From the NCBI GenBank assembly GCA_900316265.1, contig ONCH01000004.1, positions 1 to 64,000 of the forward strand: a DNA stretch of 64,000 bases. The letters are read 5' to 3'. The stretch is from an uncultured Prevotellaceae bacterium. GTDB taxonomy: Bacteria > Bacteroidota > Bacteroidia > Bacteroidales > Bacteroidaceae. Below, piece after piece: positions 61,302 to 64,000 of this stretch (positions are counted from its first letter, which is position 1; every line of letters begins with the position of its first letter). Under the pieces are notes generated by a model. The model saw only the letters and a list, made by a program, of their open reading frames with translations. It searched no databases and was not told the DNA's origin. The translations under genes were made by a program, and so were the position numbers.

Positions 61302-62491
61302 TCACAAGTGTACATCTCGTAGCATAGCTTAAACCATACAATCGTTACGGGCAGAGCTTTCAATGCGTAGGGCTGTATCAGTCCGCGATAGATTGCTTTG
61401 GGGAACAGGTCGCCAGGTGACAGACTGGAAATAATAAATACCACAACCATCAATGCAATGTCCCACTTGGAACGTTTCCAGGGGGCACAGCAGTACCAAA
61501 GGGCCACGCCAGCAAAAGCGATGATATAGGTACTGTTTTCCGAACCCGTGCTAAACAATACAGTAAACATCAATACAGAGGCTAACAGCGTCTGGCGGAA
61601 AGCCACATATTTATACTGACTGATACGGAGATAAGGTATCAGGAAGGCAATGATGCCAGGAATAATCAACCACAAATCGCTATAGGTCACAATCTGTGTA
61701 GTACGGCGTACCATACCCAATAGCGATATGTTTGTTGACAAATCAGCCATATTTCCTGCCAACACATTGATATTGTCGGCATTCTTTTCCACCAGGGCAA
61801 TATACCATTCGTAGTATTGCTGGATGATATATTCCGGACTGGATACTGCCATAGGTGCAACAAACATCACAACACCCCAGAAGAGACACGACAGCACGAG
61901 TGTCAGCTTGTTCTTGGAGAAGAAGAAAAAGGCCAATCCCACAATACCGTAGAGTTTAATCATCGTTCCCAGCATAATGAAGAATGCAGCCCAGAAATCC
62001 TGCTTACGCTCTATCATGGTGAATGTCAACAGTACACCTGCCGTGATGGCAATATTGTATTGCTGGAGGAACAAAGCGTTGAGCAGTTCATGCGAACAGA
62101 ACCAGAAAACAAACAACTGCTGGTACTTGGTGAAGTCCGACTTGCGCACAGAAACATACAGAAACATCGACAGGAAGAGCATCCAGAAAGCCATTCCGGC
62201 ATAGCGGTTCATCCATGCAAAAGGCGCAATGACCAGTGCGAAGAACGGTCCATAGTGATTCATGTCATCATACTCCAACGGGTAGTGGTCAAACAGTGGC
62301 AGCTGCTCGATAGTATGATTCCAAACGCCAATGAAGATACGATAGTTACCGTCACTGTTATATGACTTGGTGATGGCGACGATGATACACATGAGAACCC
62401 ACAACACAAATATCGTGCGATAGTCGTGGAAGAAGGGCTTCGCCAGGAATTGGGCTATTTTGTTACGACATATCGTGAGGTAGTTGTTCAT
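61271..62491 (-). CDS. GT87-like polyprenyl-sugar-dependent membrane glycosyltransferase (copy 2)
   Basis: 406 residues, about 10 membrane helices. Paralog of the gene at 57325: shared blocks include NHYGPFFALVIAPFAWM, LFVFWFCSHELLNALFLQQYNIAI, FRQTLLASVLMFTVLFSTGSE and QPYALKALPVTIVWFKLCYEMYT. The first periplasmic loop has YPLEYDDMNHYGP with the conserved acidic residues. Likely polymerises or adds a mannose-like sugar on LPS or glycolipid. It is 36 bases downstream of the GT2 gene on the same strand, which may supply its lipid-linked donor. Confidence 0.85.
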   Translation of the reverse strand: MNNYLTICRNKIAQFLAKPFFHDYRTIFVLWVLMCIIVAITKSYNSDGNYRIFIGVWNHTIEQLPLFDHYPLEYDDMNHYGPFFALVIAPFAWMNRYAGMAFWMLFLSMFLYVSVRKSDFTKYQQLFVFWFCSHELLNALFLQQYNIAITAGVLLTFTMIERKQDFWAAFFIMLGTMIKLYGIVGLAFFFFSKNKLTLVLSCLFWGVVMFVAPMAVSSPEYIIQQYYEWYIALVEKNADNINVLAGNMADLSTNISLLGMVRRTTQIVTYSDLWLIIPGIIAFLIPYLRISQYKYVAFRQTLLASVLMFTVLFSTGSENSTYIIAFAGVALWYCCAPWKRSKWDIALMVVVFIISSLSPGDLFPKAIYRGLIQPYALKALPVTIVWFKLCYEMYTCDYTPAVSRAI

Positions 62492-62527
62492 AGCGCTTAG
62501 ATACTATTAGGCGTTCTTGTATATGGA

Positions 62528-63469
62528 TTATTCTAAGATTTCTGCGATGTGATAGAGCGGACGACGCTTTACTTCGGTGAAAATCTTGCCGATATAGATG
62601 CCGACGATACCCATTGCTATTAGCTGAAAGCCACCTACCAGCCAAATACTTAATATCAATGACGACCAACCAGGAACAGCTGTACCTGCAATCATAGCGT
62701 GAATGACATAGATTCCTATACCAAATGCTATTATCAGGAAGAGCACACCCATATTGACTAACATCTGCAATGGTCTTGTCGAAAAGGCGGTAATGCCATT
62801 GACCGCAAGCGATAACATCTTGGCAAGGGTGTATTTCGACTGTCCTGCGACACGTTCGCTAATAACATCGTCAACAGTGGTGGACTGCAGACCAATCTGT
62901 GGGATCAGTCCACGGAGATACAGGTTACGCTCCTCATAGTCTGCCAGCATATCAAGAGCGCGACGGCTCATCAAGCGGAAATCGGCGTGGTTGTAAACAC
63001 TCTCCACACCCATAGAACTCTGCAACTTATAGAAAGCCTGGGCTGACAGACGTTTAGCCAACGGGTCAGCCTTGCGCGACACCTTCACACCATAGACAAT
63101 ATCGTTGCCCGCCTCAAAGCGCTGAACCATCTGAGGAATACACTCGATGTCGTCCTGCAGGTCGGCATCAATAGTAACTACTGCATCTGCCCACTTTCTG
63201 GCAGTCATCATGCCTGCCATTATAGCGTTCTGGTGACCAACGTTGCGTGCCAGATTGATGCCACGCACAAAACGGTTCTGCTGATGTAACTCACTGATAA
63301 TTTCCCATGTACGATCGCGACTTCCATCGTTGACAAAGACCATCATGCTGTCCTCCGAAATAAGTCCTTCGGCAATCATGCGTTCAAAGAGTGTTGTCAG
63401 TCGTTCTACGGAGTGGCGTAGTACCTCTTCCTCATTATAACATGGTGAAACTGTAGCGAGCTTTATCAT
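62528..63469 (-). CDS. Polyprenyl-phosphate glycosyltransferase (GT2, GtrB/YfdH-like)
   Basis: 313 residues. KLATVSPCYNEEEVLRHSVERLTTLFERM, GINLARNVGHQNAIMAGMMTARKWADAVVTIDADLQDDIECIPQM (DxD), YNHADFRLMSRRALDMLADYEERNLYLRGLIPQIG, then two helices (LFLIIAFGIGIYVIHAMIAG, LILSIWLVGGFQLIAMGIVGIYIGKIF). Loads a sugar on undecaprenyl phosphate for a flippase and a GT-C enzyme. Its start ATG overlaps the stop of the polysaccharide deacetylase (ATGA at 63466-63469), so they are cotranslated. Confidence 0.92.
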   Translation of the reverse strand: MIKLATVSPCYNEEEVLRHSVERLTTLFERMIAEGLISEDSMMVFVNDGSRDRTWEIISELHQQNRFVRGINLARNVGHQNAIMAGMMTARKWADAVVTIDADLQDDIECIPQMVQRFEAGNDIVYGVKVSRKADPLAKRLSAQAFYKLQSSMGVESVYNHADFRLMSRRALDMLADYEERNLYLRGLIPQIGLQSTTVDDVISERVAGQSKYTLAKMLSLAVNGITAFSTRPLQMLVNMGVLFLIIAFGIGIYVIHAMIAGTAVPGWSSLILSIWLVGGFQLIAMGIVGIYIGKIFTEVKRRPLYHIAEILE

Positions 63470-64000
63470 AATTGAGAATTGACGGTTGAGAGTTGACGGT
63501 TTACAAATTCTGTATAGGTAATAAACTCATGACCTCCGCGTTTCAGCATAGCGATGAGGTTGCCTAAGCGCTCCATCATCTGACGTCCGCTATGGTTCTT
63601 GATGATGAATGGCATCTTAAACTCCGGATGTTCCTTCAGGTCGAAGAACTCCCAAGGATGGAAATAAGTGACGAAGTAGCCGTCATGGTTGACGGTACGA
63701 CGTACCATCCAGTGGTACAGACCTTCTGGCAGGTTATGCAACGACAACCAGAACAGTGGGAACCTGATCCATGGTGTCACGGAGGCAGGAATCTGCATGA
63801 CGCCACTTTTCATAAACCAAGTGCGCGGTGCTGTCAGATGCATGTATCTGCCAGGGATAAATGCGGGATTCAGCGAAGAGTTATAGCGATAGCCCGCCTT
63901 CTCAATCTCTTCATCGCTGACGGCAAACATGCGGGGCTGACGGTATCCGTAAACAGTCTGACCAGTGACACGTTCTACAATCTGCTTCGATATGGCAAAG
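63466..64000 (-). CDS. Polysaccharide deacetylase family protein (DUF3473-type), 3' part
   Basis: About 178 C-terminal residues; the start is beyond position 64000. The fragment reads FAISKQIVERVTGQTVYGYRQPRMFAVSDEEIEKAG, YNSSLNPAFIPGRYMHLTAPR, YFVTYFHPWEFFDLKEHPEF and NLIAMLKRGGHEFITYTEF, which matches the DUF3473/PEP-CTERM-type deacetylases of exopolysaccharide and LPS regions. The catalytic Asp-His-His triad would be upstream; the seen part has the HPWEF block with a metal-type His. The last residues (VNRQLSTVNSQL) are encoded by a short repeat at 63472-63503 and are probably not part of the fold. Confidence 0.82.
   Translation of the reverse strand, partial: FAISKQIVERVTGQTVYGYRQPRMFAVSDEEIEKAGYRYNSSLNPAFIPGRYMHLTAPRTWFMKSGVMQIPASVTPWIRFPLFWLSLHNLPEGLYHWMVRRTVNHDGYFVTYFHPWEFFDLKEHPEFKMPFIIKNHSGRQMMERLGNLIAMLKRGGHEFITYTEFVNRQLSTVNSQL
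63472..63503. repeat. TTGACGGTTGAGAGTTGACGG-like repeat at gene border
   Basis: TTGAGAATTGACGGTTGAGA then GTTGACGG, units of 7-8 bases, forming the last codons of the deacetylase gene. Confidence 0.5.

Noticed and set aside
1..64000. tRNA, rRNA, riboswitch or insertion sequence
   Set aside because: No cloverleaf, rRNA block, transposase gene or terminal inverted repeat pair could be supported by reading; computed scans (tRNAscan, Rfam) were not available.

Overview
The window looks like chromosomal DNA of a Bacteroidota bacterium, most probably Prevotella or a close relative. Evidence: SusC/TonB-dependent receptors; promoters of the Bacteroidota type (-7 TAnnTTTGCA) before many genes; family markers such as DUF4492 next to cytochrome bd, DUF4271 beside metK/hemD/rnpA/yidD, a TGS-uridine-kinase-like nucleoside kinase and a very small MKKTY-type peptide gene. 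No rRNA, tRNA, CRISPR array or intact insertion sequence was seen.

Layout. 1-4.6 kb: 5' end of a SusC-like receptor, tcdA, then a metal-type TonB receptor with an HMA protein and a Cys-rich small membrane protein. 4.6-11.5 kb: ridA and, beyond it, a divergent sulfur locus. Its left arm is a sulfur-carrier protein with a masked Gly-Gly end, a ThiF/MoeB-like E1 and a JAMM peptidase. Its right arm is DsrE-like, TusA-like, a family 2 encapsulin shell with an inserted cyclic-nucleotide-binding-like domain, an encapsulin-cargo cysteine desulfurase and an O-acetylhomoserine sulfhydrylase-like enzyme. 11.5-20 kb: TSCPD protein, secreted protein, RecD-like helicase, phosphopantetheinyl transferase, zinc metallopeptidase, alpha/beta hydrolase, Lys-rich repeat protein, cytochrome bd operon. 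20-25.9 kb: TolC-HlyD-two ABC-2 permease export operon. 25.9-32.8 kb: a decayed Sel1-repeat gene and the operon M16 protease-metK-DUF4271-hemD-rnpA-yidD. 32.8-45.3 kb: a large TonB receptor, Na/Pi symporter, nucleoside kinase, 2-oxoacid:ferredoxin oxidoreductase (two subunits), a surface protein and a 39-residue peptide. 45.3-64 kb: a cell-envelope/LPS region with two LTA-synthase/sulfatase-fold membrane enzymes, MsbA-like ABC transporter, many glycosyltransferases, an LpxL-type acyltransferase, an EptA-type phosphoethanolamine transferase and a polysaccharide deacetylase cut by the window end.

The most interesting system is the sulfur locus at 5.1-11.4 kb. Desulfurase cargo plus encapsulin could collect persulfide or elemental sulfur; DsrE/TusA could relay it; the ubiquitin-like carrier/E1/JAMM trio could turn it into a protein thiocarboxylate; and the MetY-like enzyme could use that to make homocysteine, as in the HcyS/HcyF/HcyD/MetY pathway of Wolinella. 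Both PLP enzymes of the right arm carry an out-of-frame internal deletion, so in this sequence the system is either decaying or misassembled. The functional links are inference from gene content.
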